Shown here piece after piece: positions 28,116 to 36,403 of a stretch of 64,000 nt of DNA. The DNA lies in assembly GCA_029261715.1 (NCBI GenBank), contig JAJDAT010000049.1, positions 186,001-250,000 on the forward strand, in the 5' to 3' direction. The stretch's first letter is position 1; every line of letters begins with the position of its first letter. The notes beneath the pieces are model-generated. The model saw only the letters and a program-made list of their open reading frames with translations. It was not told the DNA's origin and ran no database searches. Origin of the DNA: Nitrospinia bacterium. Lineage in GTDB: Bacteria; Nitrospinota; Nitrospinia; Nitrospinales; JAJDAT01. The position numbers and the translations under genes are program-made.

Positions 28116-29148
28116 GATCAAAGCTTTGGAAACAAATAGCATACTCACCGAAAATAGACCGCTTGTAGCGGTGACAATGGGCGATCCTGCAGGGGTTGGG
28201 CCTGAAACGATTATTAAAGCGTTTCAAGGAAATGAATTTGAAAAAATATGCCGAGTATTGGTTATTGGGGATGCTCGGTTTTTAATTTCTGCAGCTTCAA
28301 AAATTGGCATTTCCCTTCCTATAAACTCTATTCAACAAGTAGATGAAGCTAAGTACCAGTCCGACGCTCTTGATGTCTTAGATTTAAAGAACGTTCCAGA
28401 GAATTTGTTAATGGGGGAAGCCAGTCGAGAAGGTGGGCAAGCTTGCCTAGACTATATTCGCATTGCCGTCAAGTTGGCGATGGAAGGCAAGGCGGACGCT
28501 ATAACTACAGGTCCTATTAATAAAAAAGGCATACGTCTAGCGGGGTATTCTTATCCTGGCCATACTGAATTTTTAGCGGAGCTAACTCACTCGGATGATT
28601 TTGCCCTCATGATGGTTGGGGAAAAACTTCGCGTTGCTTTAGCGACCTTGCATATTTCTCTTCAAGACGTTCCTGAAGCCCTTAATCAGTCTTTAATTGA
28701 AAAAACCATCCGATTGACCCACAATTGGTTAGTCCGATACGTTAAACCTGAGCCAAAGATTGCCGTAACAGGGTTGAATCCTCATTGTGGAGATTCAGAA
28801 ATATTTGGAAAAGAGGAAAAACAAGTTATTGAACCCGCTATTGAATGCGCCCGGAACCAAGGAATAGATGTTGAAGGTCCTTTTCCCGCAGATTCTCTTT
28901 TTGTTCCCAAAAGGCATTCGAAATATGACGCAGTGGTTGCTATGTATCACGATCAAGGATTGATTCCCGTGAAGATGGAATCCGAAGGCTGTGCAGTAAA
29001 TCTGACATTAGGCTTGCCAATCATTCGAACGTCTGTTGATCATGGCACGGCCTATGATATTGCGGGTAAGGGCATTGCTTCAACAGATTCTTTAATAAAC
29101 GCGATTCAAACCGCTGCCAAACTATCGAATTCGTTACCGGTTTCTTAA
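28114..29148 (+). CDS. pdxA: 4-hydroxythreonine-4-phosphate dehydrogenase
   Basis: This 344-residue NAD-dependent dehydrogenase of pyridoxal-5'-phosphate synthesis shows MGDPAGVGPETI, GPINKKGI, GHTEFLAELT with a metal-binding His, TGLNPHCGDSEIFGKEE, MYHDQGLIPVKM and the C-terminal RTSVDHGTAYDIAGKG. The start is uncertain: the TTG at 28114 lies in the pckA terminator tail, a second TTG is at 28126, and the conserved fold begins near PLVAVTMGDP. The stop overlaps the rsmA ATG by one base (TAATG). Confidence 0.96.
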   Translation: MIKALETNSILTENRPLVAVTMGDPAGVGPETIIKAFQGNEFEKICRVLVIGDARFLISAASKIGISLPINSIQQVDEAKYQSDALDVLDLKNVPENLLMGEASREGGQACLDYIRIAVKLAMEGKADAITTGPINKKGIRLAGYSYPGHTEFLAELTHSDDFALMMVGEKLRVALATLHISLQDVPEALNQSLIEKTIRLTHNWLVRYVKPEPKIAVTGLNPHCGDSEIFGKEEKQVIEPAIECARNQGIDVEGPFPADSLFVPKRHSKYDAVVAMYHDQGLIPVKMESEGCAVNLTLGLPIIRTSVDHGTAYDIAGKGIASTDSLINAIQTAAKLSNSLPVS

Positions 29149-29942
29149 TGAAAAAAAGACAAAAGTGGGGGCAAAATTTTTTAATCGACGAATCCTTATC
29201 AGCCGAAATTGTCGACTCCGCAGAAATCGAAGAAGATGACCTTGTTTTAGAAATTGGTCCAGGCGCTGGAGTTCTTACGCAACTGTTGCTTGAAAGAGCG
29301 GGAAAAGTTGTGGCTCTTGAAATTGATCCCGATCTTTGTAGGCCCCTTGAAAAAAAATTTGGTGAGTTTTCGAATTTTCAGCTTATTCAAGGCGATGCAC
29401 TAAAATTTGATTTTGGTCAAATTGGTTCGCGTTTTAAAACTGTTTCAAATTTACCTTATTACGCTGCGACTCATATTTTAAAGCGTCTTATTCGGTATGG
29501 TTCCCGTATTGAATCCATGACAGTCATGCTGCAAAAAGAGGTTGTGGACCGGTTGGTTGCGGAACCAGGCAAGAAGGAATACTCTTCTTTAAGCGTTTTT
29601 ATCCAATATCATTGTGATGTAGAACGAATTTTAGAAGTTCCAAAAACTTCATTTTCTCCAGTTCCTAAAATTGATTCTTCGGTTATTTGTTTGAAACCCT
29701 TGGAGGCTCCTAAAGTCCAGGTTTCAGATGAAAAAACATTTTTTAAGATTGTTCACGCCGCTTTTTTACACAAAAGAAAAATGCTTAAAAATAATTTAAA
29801 AGAGTGGGAACACTTTTTCAAAAATGAAAAAGAAGTAATTCATGTTGAAGGAATAGATCTAAATCGACGTGGAGAAACTCTTTCTTTAAGTGATTTTGCC
29901 CTTATTTCAAATTATATCCATAAAGCCGAGGAAACGCAGTGA
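29148..29942 (+). CDS. rsmA: 16S rRNA (adenine1518-N6/adenine1519-N6)-dimethyltransferase
   Basis: This 264-residue SAM-dependent methyltransferase (KsgA) dimethylates two adenines in the 3' hairpin of 16S rRNA. Landmarks are KKRQKWGQNFLIDE at the N-terminus, the SAM loop VLEIGPGAGVLTQLL, VVALEIDPDL, the catalytic NLPYYAATHIL motif and VPKTSFSPVPKIDS. The pdxA-rsmA order is widespread in Gram-negative bacteria. The gene overlaps both neighbours by one and four bases. Confidence 0.97.
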   Translation: MKKRQKWGQNFLIDESLSAEIVDSAEIEEDDLVLEIGPGAGVLTQLLLERAGKVVALEIDPDLCRPLEKKFGEFSNFQLIQGDALKFDFGQIGSRFKTVSNLPYYAATHILKRLIRYGSRIESMTVMLQKEVVDRLVAEPGKKEYSSLSVFIQYHCDVERILEVPKTSFSPVPKIDSSVICLKPLEAPKVQVSDEKTFFKIVHAAFLHKRKMLKNNLKEWEHFFKNEKEVIHVEGIDLNRRGETLSLSDFALISNYIHKAEETQ

Positions 29943-31459
29943 ATATTGGTAAGGTGATATTGGTGGGGGCGGGGCCAGGCGATGAAGGATTACTGACAAT
30001 TAAAGGTAAGCGCTGGCTAGAAAGAGCCGATGTGGTGATTTACGACCATTTAGCGAACTCGCAATTGGTTCGCTTTGCAAGATCAGAAGCGGAGTTGATT
30101 TATGTTGGAAAAAAATCAGGGTCGTTTGTTTTATCGCAAGATGAAATTAATAAACTTTTGATTGAAAAAGCCCAAGAAGGGAAAACTGTAGTTCGTTTAA
30201 AAGGCGGCGACCCTTTCATATTCGGTCGCGGAGGAGAAGAAGTTCAAGAATTGAGCGCCGCTAAGATTCCTTTTTCGATAGTGCCGGGTGTTACTTCCCC
30301 TGTTGGCGTTTCTGCCTACGCAGGTATTCCTTTGACGCATAGAGACCGAGCTTCCACAATTTCTATTGTGACCGGTTCTGTTGGAAATTCTCCAGATAGT
30401 TTACCCATTGATTGGGAAGAATTGGCTAAATGGCCAGGTACCTTGGTTTTTTTGATGGGAGCTAGAAAACTAAAAAGCATCGCTGAAAATTTAATTCGAT
30501 ATGGAAAGAAACCGGAAACCCCTATTGCCGTTATTCAATGGGGTACTTTACCCAAACAAAAAACCTGGACCAGCGTTTTGGGCGATATCGTCGAAACGGT
30601 AGATCAACAAACGATCAAACCTCCAGCGTTAACGATTGTAGGAGATGTTGTCGCATTAAAAGATACTTTGGATTGGTATGAGACGCTTCCTTTATTTGGG
30701 AGAAATGTTGTTATTACCCGCCCCGAAGAACAGGCGGAAGGATTTCGCGAGCTATTATTGGAGCAAGGAGCAAACCCTATTCAATTTCCCGTCATCAAGA
30801 CGTATCCCCCAGAAATTTGGGATTTGTTAGACACGGCGATTGGCCGATTAGATAGCTATCACGGATTGATTTTTACGAGCGTTAATGGCGTGCGTTATTT
30901 TATCGAACGCCTGCACTTTTTGGATAAAGATATTAGAGAATTAAAAGGTGTTCGTTTATACGCAATAGGGCCTAAGACAGAGAAAGCGGTTCGAGACCTT
31001 GGAATAAAAGTAGATGTCGTTCCAGAAAACTATGTGGCCGAGTCTTTGTTAGAAAGTATTGAGAAAGAGTCTCTAAATGGAAAACGATTTTTATTGCCGC
31101 GCGCAACAGTGGCTCGCGAGACATTGCCCGATGAATTGAGAAACAAGGGCGCCGAAATTGATGTGGCTCCCGCGTATCAAACTTTACCGCCGAAAGAGGT
31201 TGATTCTGAAATATTAGCAAAGATTAAAGCGGGAGAAATCGATGTAATTACTTTTACGGCTTCTTCGACAGTGGATAACTTTGTTAACCTCGTTGGAAAG
31301 AATTCCTTGTCCGCGCTTAAAGACGTAGTTATAGCCTGCATCGGACCTATTACAGCTAAAACGGCAGAAAGACACGGTTTAACTCCAACAGTAATTCCGG
31401 AGAAATACACTGTCGAGTCGTTAGTTTTAGCCTTAGAAAACTATTATTCCTCAAAATAG
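29939..31459 (+). CDS. cobA-hemD: uroporphyrinogen-III C-methyltransferase / uroporphyrinogen-III synthase fusion
   Basis: This 506-residue bifunctional protein carries a SUMT methyltransferase at residues 1-240 (GAGPGDEGLLTIKG, VVRLKGGDPFIFGRGGEE, VPGVTSPVGVSAYAGIPLTHR) and a HemD synthase at residues 250-500 (VVITRPEEQAEGFRELL, GLIFTSVNGVRYF, DVITFTASSTVDNF). HemD cyclises hydroxymethylbilane to uroporphyrinogen III, and SUMT methylates it to precorrin-2 for siroheme, heme d1 or cobalamin. This fusion is common in Desulfobacterota, Firmicutes and others. The GTG start overlaps the rsmA stop by four bases. No other tetrapyrrole genes are adjacent. Confidence 0.96.
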   Translation: MNIGKVILVGAGPGDEGLLTIKGKRWLERADVVIYDHLANSQLVRFARSEAELIYVGKKSGSFVLSQDEINKLLIEKAQEGKTVVRLKGGDPFIFGRGGEEVQELSAAKIPFSIVPGVTSPVGVSAYAGIPLTHRDRASTISIVTGSVGNSPDSLPIDWEELAKWPGTLVFLMGARKLKSIAENLIRYGKKPETPIAVIQWGTLPKQKTWTSVLGDIVETVDQQTIKPPALTIVGDVVALKDTLDWYETLPLFGRNVVITRPEEQAEGFRELLLEQGANPIQFPVIKTYPPEIWDLLDTAIGRLDSYHGLIFTSVNGVRYFIERLHFLDKDIRELKGVRLYAIGPKTEKAVRDLGIKVDVVPENYVAESLLESIEKESLNGKRFLLPRATVARETLPDELRNKGAEIDVAPAYQTLPPKEVDSEILAKIKAGEIDVITFTASSTVDNFVNLVGKNSLSALKDVVIACIGPITAKTAERHGLTPTVIPEKYTVESLVLALENYYSSK

Positions 31460-31479
31460 CTTAAGGAGATCTCTAATTA

Positions 31480-33489
31480 TTAGGAGGCTTTCTTAAGTTT
31501 TTTTTCTTTCCTTGGTTCCAAGTCGTCATTTTGTATAGCATGACGATAGCGCGCTAAAGCCATCAATGGAAAGTAGTGTTGATACATATGATATTTGATA
31601 TAAAAATGTTCGGGAAACCCAGTTCCAGTAAATTGAGGTTCGTACCACGTTCCCGATTCGTTTTGATTTGTAATTAAGAATTGAACGCCTTTAGCCGCTT
31701 GTTCGCTATCAGCCTCTCCGGCTACCGTTAAGCCAAGCAGAGCCCAAGCCGTTTGAGAAGCTGTACTTTCCCCAATACCGGCAAGTTTTTGATCTCCATA
31801 GCTAGCGCAAGTTTCTCCCCAACCGCCATCCGGATTTTGTTTACTTTTTAACCATTGTGCGGCCTTAACAATGTTTCCTTTTGTCATGTCTTCTCCAATG
31901 GAGTGAAGACCGTTTAATGCCAGGAATGTTCCATAAATATAATTTACTCCCCATCGGCCAAACCAACTTCCATCATTTTCTTGCTCGCCAATTATGTAGG
32001 CGATAGCTTCTTTGACTTGAGGGTGCTCGCGACTATATCCAAGAATTCCTAATAGCCAAATAATACGGGAAGTAACGTCGGCGGTAGGAGGGTCCAACAT
32101 CGCATTATGATCAGCAAAGGGGATGGCGTTGAAAAGTTCCTGGTCGTTGTCTTGATCAAAGGCTCCCCATCCGCCATTTTTACTTTGCATGCTCAAAAGC
32201 CAGCTTAAAGCTCGTTGGCTTTCTTTAAGTTTATGTCGGAGATCGGGATACTCTATGCAATGAATAGCCATTAAAATTTCAGCTGTGTCGTCGTTATCGG
32301 GATACAGTTCATTATAAAATTCAAATGCCCAGCCTCCAGGCTGGGCGTTTGGATTTTTGACTTGCCAGTCGCCACGTTTGACCACCTGTTTTCTGAAGAA
32401 AAATTCTGTCGCTTTGATCAAGGCAGGGTGATCTTTAGGCAACCCAGCGTCCATCAAAGCGTTGCAAGCAATTCCAGTATCCCATAAAGGGGAGATACAA
32501 GATTGCATGACAAGGCTATCTTCCTTAACGATACAAAATCGCTCGATGGCTTCCCAGGCTTTGATCACAATAGGATCATTGTTCGAGTAATTTAAAAGTT
32601 TGAGAGCCAAAACAGAATTGAACATTGCCGGTTGAATGCCCGCCCAGTCGCCTTGGTCTTCTTGATGATTGAGAACCCATTTTATGGCTGTTTTCATAGC
32701 TTTTTTGCGAAAAGGCTTGAATGGGAGTTTTCCTAATAACTTGATAACCTTATCTAAAAATATAAAAGCGTTATGAAGGTTTAAGCCGCCGTCGGCCCAG
32801 GAAACGGAAAAATCTTCATTAGGATTTGGTATAAGTTCTGAGACGCCTTTTTCGTTTGGAACTTCATGAACGGGGCGGTGTGCATAAACAATTAATAGAG
32901 GAACAATGACGCCTCTTGACCAACTGGACATTTCATAAATATTTAAAGGAAACCAGTTAGGCATTAGGACTAACTCTATAGGCATTGCCGGAATATGTTT
33001 CCAAGAAATTTGACCAAACATTGCTAGGAAAATTTTAGTGAAAACGCGAGCTTTTTTTATTCCTCCGTTATTTAAGACAAACTCCTTAGCTTTTTCCATT
33101 TGAGGATGGTCAGGGGAAATTTCAGCCATCTTCATAGCCATATAAGACTCGATAGTAGTGCTGATGCAACCAGGGGCGCCATAATAAATAGCCCAACTAC
33201 CGTCTTCTCTTTGCTCGTTTAAAAGGTATTGAACGCATTTTTTTTGAGTATCCTCGTTAATTTTTCCTACAAAATGCATCAAGAAAATTAATTCAGCAGT
33301 TATGGTAGCGTTCGACTCCAGTTCGTCTATCCAAAAACCCTCCGGGTCTTGACATGAAAGAAGATAATCTCTAGAGCGTTCAATCGCTTTATTTAACGTA
33401 TCGATGTTTAAATTTTTTGTGTGGTTATCGTTGGATTCGGAAGTTTTTGGATTAGGCGTATCCGAATTAACTGAAACTGATTGATTCAT
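31480..33489 (-). CDS. shc: squalene-hopene cyclase
   Basis: This 669-residue terpene cyclase converts squalene to hopene at the inner-membrane surface. It has several QW repeats (QDPEGFWIDEL, EQREDGSWAIYYG, MQSKNGGWGAFDQ, EQENDGSWFGRWG, KQNPDGGWGE) and the catalytic acid motif DNDDTA (a DxDDTA form) near residue 396. The length is normal. Hopanoids stiffen the outer membrane. None of the usual hpn neighbours (hpnC/D/E, hpnH) lies in this window, so squalene synthesis genes must be elsewhere. It converges with cobA-hemD 20 bases away. Confidence 0.96.
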   Translation of the reverse strand: MNQSVSVNSDTPNPKTSESNDNHTKNLNIDTLNKAIERSRDYLLSCQDPEGFWIDELESNATITAELIFLMHFVGKINEDTQKKCVQYLLNEQREDGSWAIYYGAPGCISTTIESYMAMKMAEISPDHPQMEKAKEFVLNNGGIKKARVFTKIFLAMFGQISWKHIPAMPIELVLMPNWFPLNIYEMSSWSRGVIVPLLIVYAHRPVHEVPNEKGVSELIPNPNEDFSVSWADGGLNLHNAFIFLDKVIKLLGKLPFKPFRKKAMKTAIKWVLNHQEDQGDWAGIQPAMFNSVLALKLLNYSNNDPIVIKAWEAIERFCIVKEDSLVMQSCISPLWDTGIACNALMDAGLPKDHPALIKATEFFFRKQVVKRGDWQVKNPNAQPGGWAFEFYNELYPDNDDTAEILMAIHCIEYPDLRHKLKESQRALSWLLSMQSKNGGWGAFDQDNDQELFNAIPFADHNAMLDPPTADVTSRIIWLLGILGYSREHPQVKEAIAYIIGEQENDGSWFGRWGVNYIYGTFLALNGLHSIGEDMTKGNIVKAAQWLKSKQNPDGGWGETCASYGDQKLAGIGESTASQTAWALLGLTVAGEADSEQAAKGVQFLITNQNESGTWYEPQFTGTGFPEHFYIKYHMYQHYFPLMALARYRHAIQNDDLEPRKEKKLKKAS

Positions 33490-33719
33490 AAAGTTGTTAG
33501 AAAAGGTAGGTTTTTCAAATGAGCCATAATGATTTGCATGGTATTAAAATACAAGAATTTAGATTAAAGATAAAGAGATATTGAACGACCGTGGTGATAG
33601 AGTGTTTAGGACACATGATTAGATTGTTTTTGAAATAAAAACTTAACATCCGTTTTGCTTATTATGAAATCAAAGTCATGTTACATTAACGATCTTAAGT
33701 TTTTTTAGGTTTTGAATCT

Positions 33720-34703
33720 ATGATTGAACAATGGAAGAAATATATTTGGATTGGCGTTGCGGGTTTTATTTTTGCTGTGACTCTTGGTTCCTATGTAGTC
33801 ATAAATTATGCATATCCATTTATTCCAGAGGTTTTAGTTGATCTAGTTCGAAAACCAGAATTGCTTAAGAACGCAAAAGCAAAAGATTGCGCCGATTGCC
33901 ATGAGGAAATTTTTGAGGCTTGGGAAAAAAGTCGCCATTTTCAAGCATGGACAAGTTCTGTTTTTATTGAGGATTCCGAAAATCGTTCAAAAGAAAAATG
34001 CCTTTCTTGTCACGCTCCAGATGTAGTGACGCCAGGCGAAAAGCCATCCCTAAGATTGGACCACCGTGATGACGGTGTATTTTGCATTTCTTGTCACGTT
34101 CGTGATGGAGCGATGGAAGGTCCCTTTGAATTGTTTTCACCGCCACATCCAACAAGAAAAAACCAGGATTATAGAAAGTCGAAGTTTTGTTCTTCCTGCC
34201 ATCCTAAAACTTTTAAAGAGTGGAAAGCGATTGGTAAAGACGCAATTTGTCAGGATTGTCATATGCGCCGCAAGCCAGGACGCTTGACTCAAAAGTTTCC
34301 GCTTTCTTTTTTTCATTCCTCTAAACAAGTAGCAAATCATTCATTCCCCGCAGGGATCGTGGAAGACGAGGATATTGCCGTGGATTATAAGTGGAAAGGA
34401 ACTGCGATTACAGTCAAATTGACAAATAAATTTGCGTTACATAACCTGCCGACAGCGGATAATGGAGATCCAAGGTTTTATTTATACTTAACTCTATTTG
34501 ACGCGAATGGCGAAGAACTTGACCGCGCTAAGGAAATTCTTGCCCCCCAGCAGGAAACCGCTTTAGTTTACGGCCAACCAACGCCCTTTCTTTTTTTAGC
34601 TCCTAAAGGGGCTGTCCGTGCCGAGATCGAAATAATGCGTAAACCCGCCTGGACTAAAGAAAAACAGTCTATAAAAAAACTAGAAATACTTCCTTCCAAC
34701 TGA
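33720..34703 (+). CDS. membrane-anchored pentaheme c-type cytochrome
   Basis: This 327-residue protein has an uncleaved-looking N-terminal transmembrane helix (about residues 8-35) and five CxxCH heme sites at residues 57-61, 94-98, 122-126, 157-161 and 177-181. The heme part resembles cytochrome c554-type and other small multiheme proteins (CADCHEEIFEAWEKSRHFQAW). Distal histidines such as His73 and those in FHSSKQVANHSF could be sixth ligands. Residues 205-327 form a heme-free beta-rich domain. It should carry electrons in the periplasm, but the partner is unknown: no oxidase, quinol dehydrogenase or nitrogen-cycle enzyme is adjacent. Confidence 0.9.
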   Translation: MIEQWKKYIWIGVAGFIFAVTLGSYVVINYAYPFIPEVLVDLVRKPELLKNAKAKDCADCHEEIFEAWEKSRHFQAWTSSVFIEDSENRSKEKCLSCHAPDVVTPGEKPSLRLDHRDDGVFCISCHVRDGAMEGPFELFSPPHPTRKNQDYRKSKFCSSCHPKTFKEWKAIGKDAICQDCHMRRKPGRLTQKFPLSFFHSSKQVANHSFPAGIVEDEDIAVDYKWKGTAITVKLTNKFALHNLPTADNGDPRFYLYLTLFDANGEELDRAKEILAPQQETALVYGQPTPFLFLAPKGAVRAEIEIMRKPAWTKEKQSIKKLEILPSN

Positions 34704-34723
34704 AAAATTTTAAATTAAGAGCT

Positions 34724-34767
34724 TTTAAAACAGTAACTTCAGTGTGTTGAATTTATTTAAAACAGTA
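34724..34767 (+). repeat. 12-bp direct repeat upstream of the lipoprotein cluster
   Basis: TTTAAAACAGTA occurs at 34724-34735 and again at 34756-34767, 32 bases apart (about three helical turns), in the spacer before the first of the three paralogous lipoprotein genes. Two copies on the same helical face could be a regulator site. The base composition is low complexity, so chance is possible. Confidence 0.35.
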
Positions 34768-34860
34768 TTAAACTTATTGAAATTTATATAAATTAATATA
34801 AAATAGAGGCTTATAGGAATAAAAGTCATTTAATTCTTTTTTTAATTTGGCCTGAAGGTA

Positions 34861-35313
34861 ATGAAGAAAAACGGAAAATTAAATTATTTGTTATTTTGCG
34901 CGTTTGTTGCGGTGTTTGCGCTGAACAATATAAATTGCAATCCAATTGAAGCCATTACAGATACTTATGGCGATATTGTAGACGAGATTCTGCCAGAAGA
35001 CGAAAATAAAGAAGAGAATGTTGGACAAGTGATTATCAATGTTCCAGCTACTGGAACAGGAAATACAATTGCAACTACCGTAACCGTCTTAAATCAACTT
35101 GGAAATTTGATGCCTAGGATAGTAGGGGTAAATTGTACTTTTACCGATGTTGCTACGAACCTCGTTATTACCCAAACTTCTGGAGCCACGACCGATGGCG
35201 TTGCTCAATGTAATGCTGTGAATGGAAGCTCTTTAGGAGTAACTGTTAGTCAAGTGGCGGTTTCCGAAGGAGTATCTTCCCAGGCGCAGGTTTTTTTCAT
35301 TGGCGTAACTTGA
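34861..35313 (+). CDS. small secreted/lipoprotein, tandem paralogue 1 of 3
   Basis: This 150-residue protein has an N-terminal signal peptide ending at Cys26 (ALNNINC, a poor lipobox). It then carries the shared motif C-N-P-I-E-A-I-T-D-T-Y-G-D-I-V-D-E, an acidic linker (residues 42-52) and a beta-rich Ig-like domain of about 90 residues with a conserved cysteine pair (VNCTFTD and AQCNAVNGSS). It is probably exported and perhaps lipid-anchored. I know no family for it. It starts a cluster of three similar genes with the same order of elements. Confidence 0.7.
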   Translation: MKKNGKLNYLLFCAFVAVFALNNINCNPIEAITDTYGDIVDEILPEDENKEENVGQVIINVPATGTGNTIATTVTVLNQLGNLMPRIVGVNCTFTDVATNLVITQTSGATTDGVAQCNAVNGSSLGVTVSQVAVSEGVSSQAQVFFIGVT

Positions 35314-35349
35314 TTTATCTATTTAAAAGATTTAGATGATATTTGGAGT

Positions 35350-35805
35350 ATGAAAAAAAAGAAAGCTTATAGTCTGATTTATGGCCTATTTTTTTTAGCC
35401 TTGTTGATTGGCAATACGGGTTGCGAGCCTCTTGAAGCAATAACAGATGCTTATGCGGATATTGTAGATGATATTGGCCCTGATGATGATAATAATGAGG
35501 AAACTGTTGGCACCGTGTCTATGACGCTTATTTCATCTTTTACAAACGTCGATGATTTTACGATAACAGTTTTAAATTTAAATGGAGATCGTTTAACGCG
35601 ACCCGTCGCGGTGACTTGTATTTTTACGGATAAAAATACTCAGGAAATAGTTTCAACGACTACTGCTTCTACAGTCGATAGTCAAGCTACTTGTTCATTC
35701 ATTAATGGTAGTACGAGTTTTATTTCTTATATTGCAGTTGCCACTGCAGAGGGTGTTACGTCGGACTCCTCAAATTTATTTGTAGAACCTGTTGGTTCAA
35801 CTTAA
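35350..35805 (+). CDS. small lipoprotein, tandem paralogue 2 of 3
   Basis: This 151-residue protein has a basic N-terminus (MKKKKAY), a hydrophobic stretch and Cys25 in IGNTGC, a plausible but non-canonical lipobox. The shared CEPLEAITDAYADIVDD motif follows, then an Asp/Glu/Asn linker and an Ig-like beta domain (FTITVLNLNGDRLTRPVAVTCIFTD, then ATCSFINGS). It lies 36 bases after the first copy and nine before the third. The divergent C-terminal domains and conserved N-terminal motif suggest gene duplication followed by diversification. Confidence 0.72.
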   Translation: MKKKKAYSLIYGLFFLALLIGNTGCEPLEAITDAYADIVDDIGPDDDNNEETVGTVSMTLISSFTNVDDFTITVLNLNGDRLTRPVAVTCIFTDKNTQEIVSTTTASTVDSQATCSFINGSTSFISYIAVATAEGVTSDSSNLFVEPVGST

Positions 35806-35813
35806 AAAATTTA

Positions 35814-36305
35814 ATGAAGATGGAAGTTAATATTCATAATGTTAACAGAGTTTCTAAATGCTTTATTTTGAGAAAATGGATATTTTTAAGCATTTTTATT
35901 TTGTTATTTCAAGGTTGCGAACCTCTTGAGGCTATAACTGATACTTACAGTGATATTATTGATGAAGTATCGTCTGATGGGAATGATGATAATTTAGCTG
36001 TAGGTCAGGTAATAGTTGAACCATCTTTTACAAGCGGAACAGCAGTTACTATGACAGTGACCGTTTTGAATAAAGAGGGAAATTTTATAAGAGACGATAC
36101 GGAAGTTAAATGTATTTTTACCAATAGCGAAGTTCCTGAATTTTTTTTCGATTTTATTGAACGGACAATTTCTGGAACAGTAGTATGTAACACAAATAAT
36201 ACTGCAGGTACTTCTCCTTTTCCTATTTCCTTTGTTGCGACGTCTGAAGGAGTTTCTAGTGATCCCATTGCAATCACATTGCCTCCAGGAGCTACAACCG
36301 GATAA
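35814..36305 (+). CDS. small lipoprotein, tandem paralogue 3 of 3
   Basis: This 163-residue protein has a longer, more basic N-terminus, a hydrophobic stretch (WIFLSIFILLF) and Cys35 in LLFQGC. The shared CEPLEAITDTYSDIIDE motif follows, then an acidic/Asn linker and the Ig-like domain (MTVTVLNKEGNFIRDDTEVKCIFTN, then GTVVCNTNN). With copies 1 and 2 it forms one probable transcription unit. The function is unknown; a surface-exposed or cell-envelope role is inferred from the signal and fold. Confidence 0.72.
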   Translation: MKMEVNIHNVNRVSKCFILRKWIFLSIFILLFQGCEPLEAITDTYSDIIDEVSSDGNDDNLAVGQVIVEPSFTSGTAVTMTVTVLNKEGNFIRDDTEVKCIFTNSEVPEFFFDFIERTISGTVVCNTNNTAGTSPFPISFVATSEGVSSDPIAITLPPGATTG

Positions 36306-36353
36306 TTCTCTAAATTAATTTATTTTCCAAATAGAGCTAATTTAATGGATAGT

Positions 36354-36382
36354 CTATAATAGGTTCTTTAACACTATTATAG
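36354..36382. promoter_or_regulatory. perfect dyad upstream of the GT2 gene
   Basis: Two 9-bp arms (CTATAATAG 36354-36362, CTATTATAG 36374-36382) flank an 11-base loop. They lie between the third lipoprotein gene and the GT2 start at 36404. There is no T run, so it is not a standard terminator. An operator, attenuator or mRNA-end structure is possible. Confidence 0.4.
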
Positions 36383-36403
36383 AGCCAAGGTTTTCCATTA
36401 AGA

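Noticed and set aside
29939-29960. Cobalamin riboswitch for cobA/hemD
   Set aside because: The gene overlaps rsmA and has no leader, so there is no room for one.
31480-33489. A hopanoid biosynthesis operon
   Set aside because: Only shc is present; no hpn or squalene synthase genes lie next to it.
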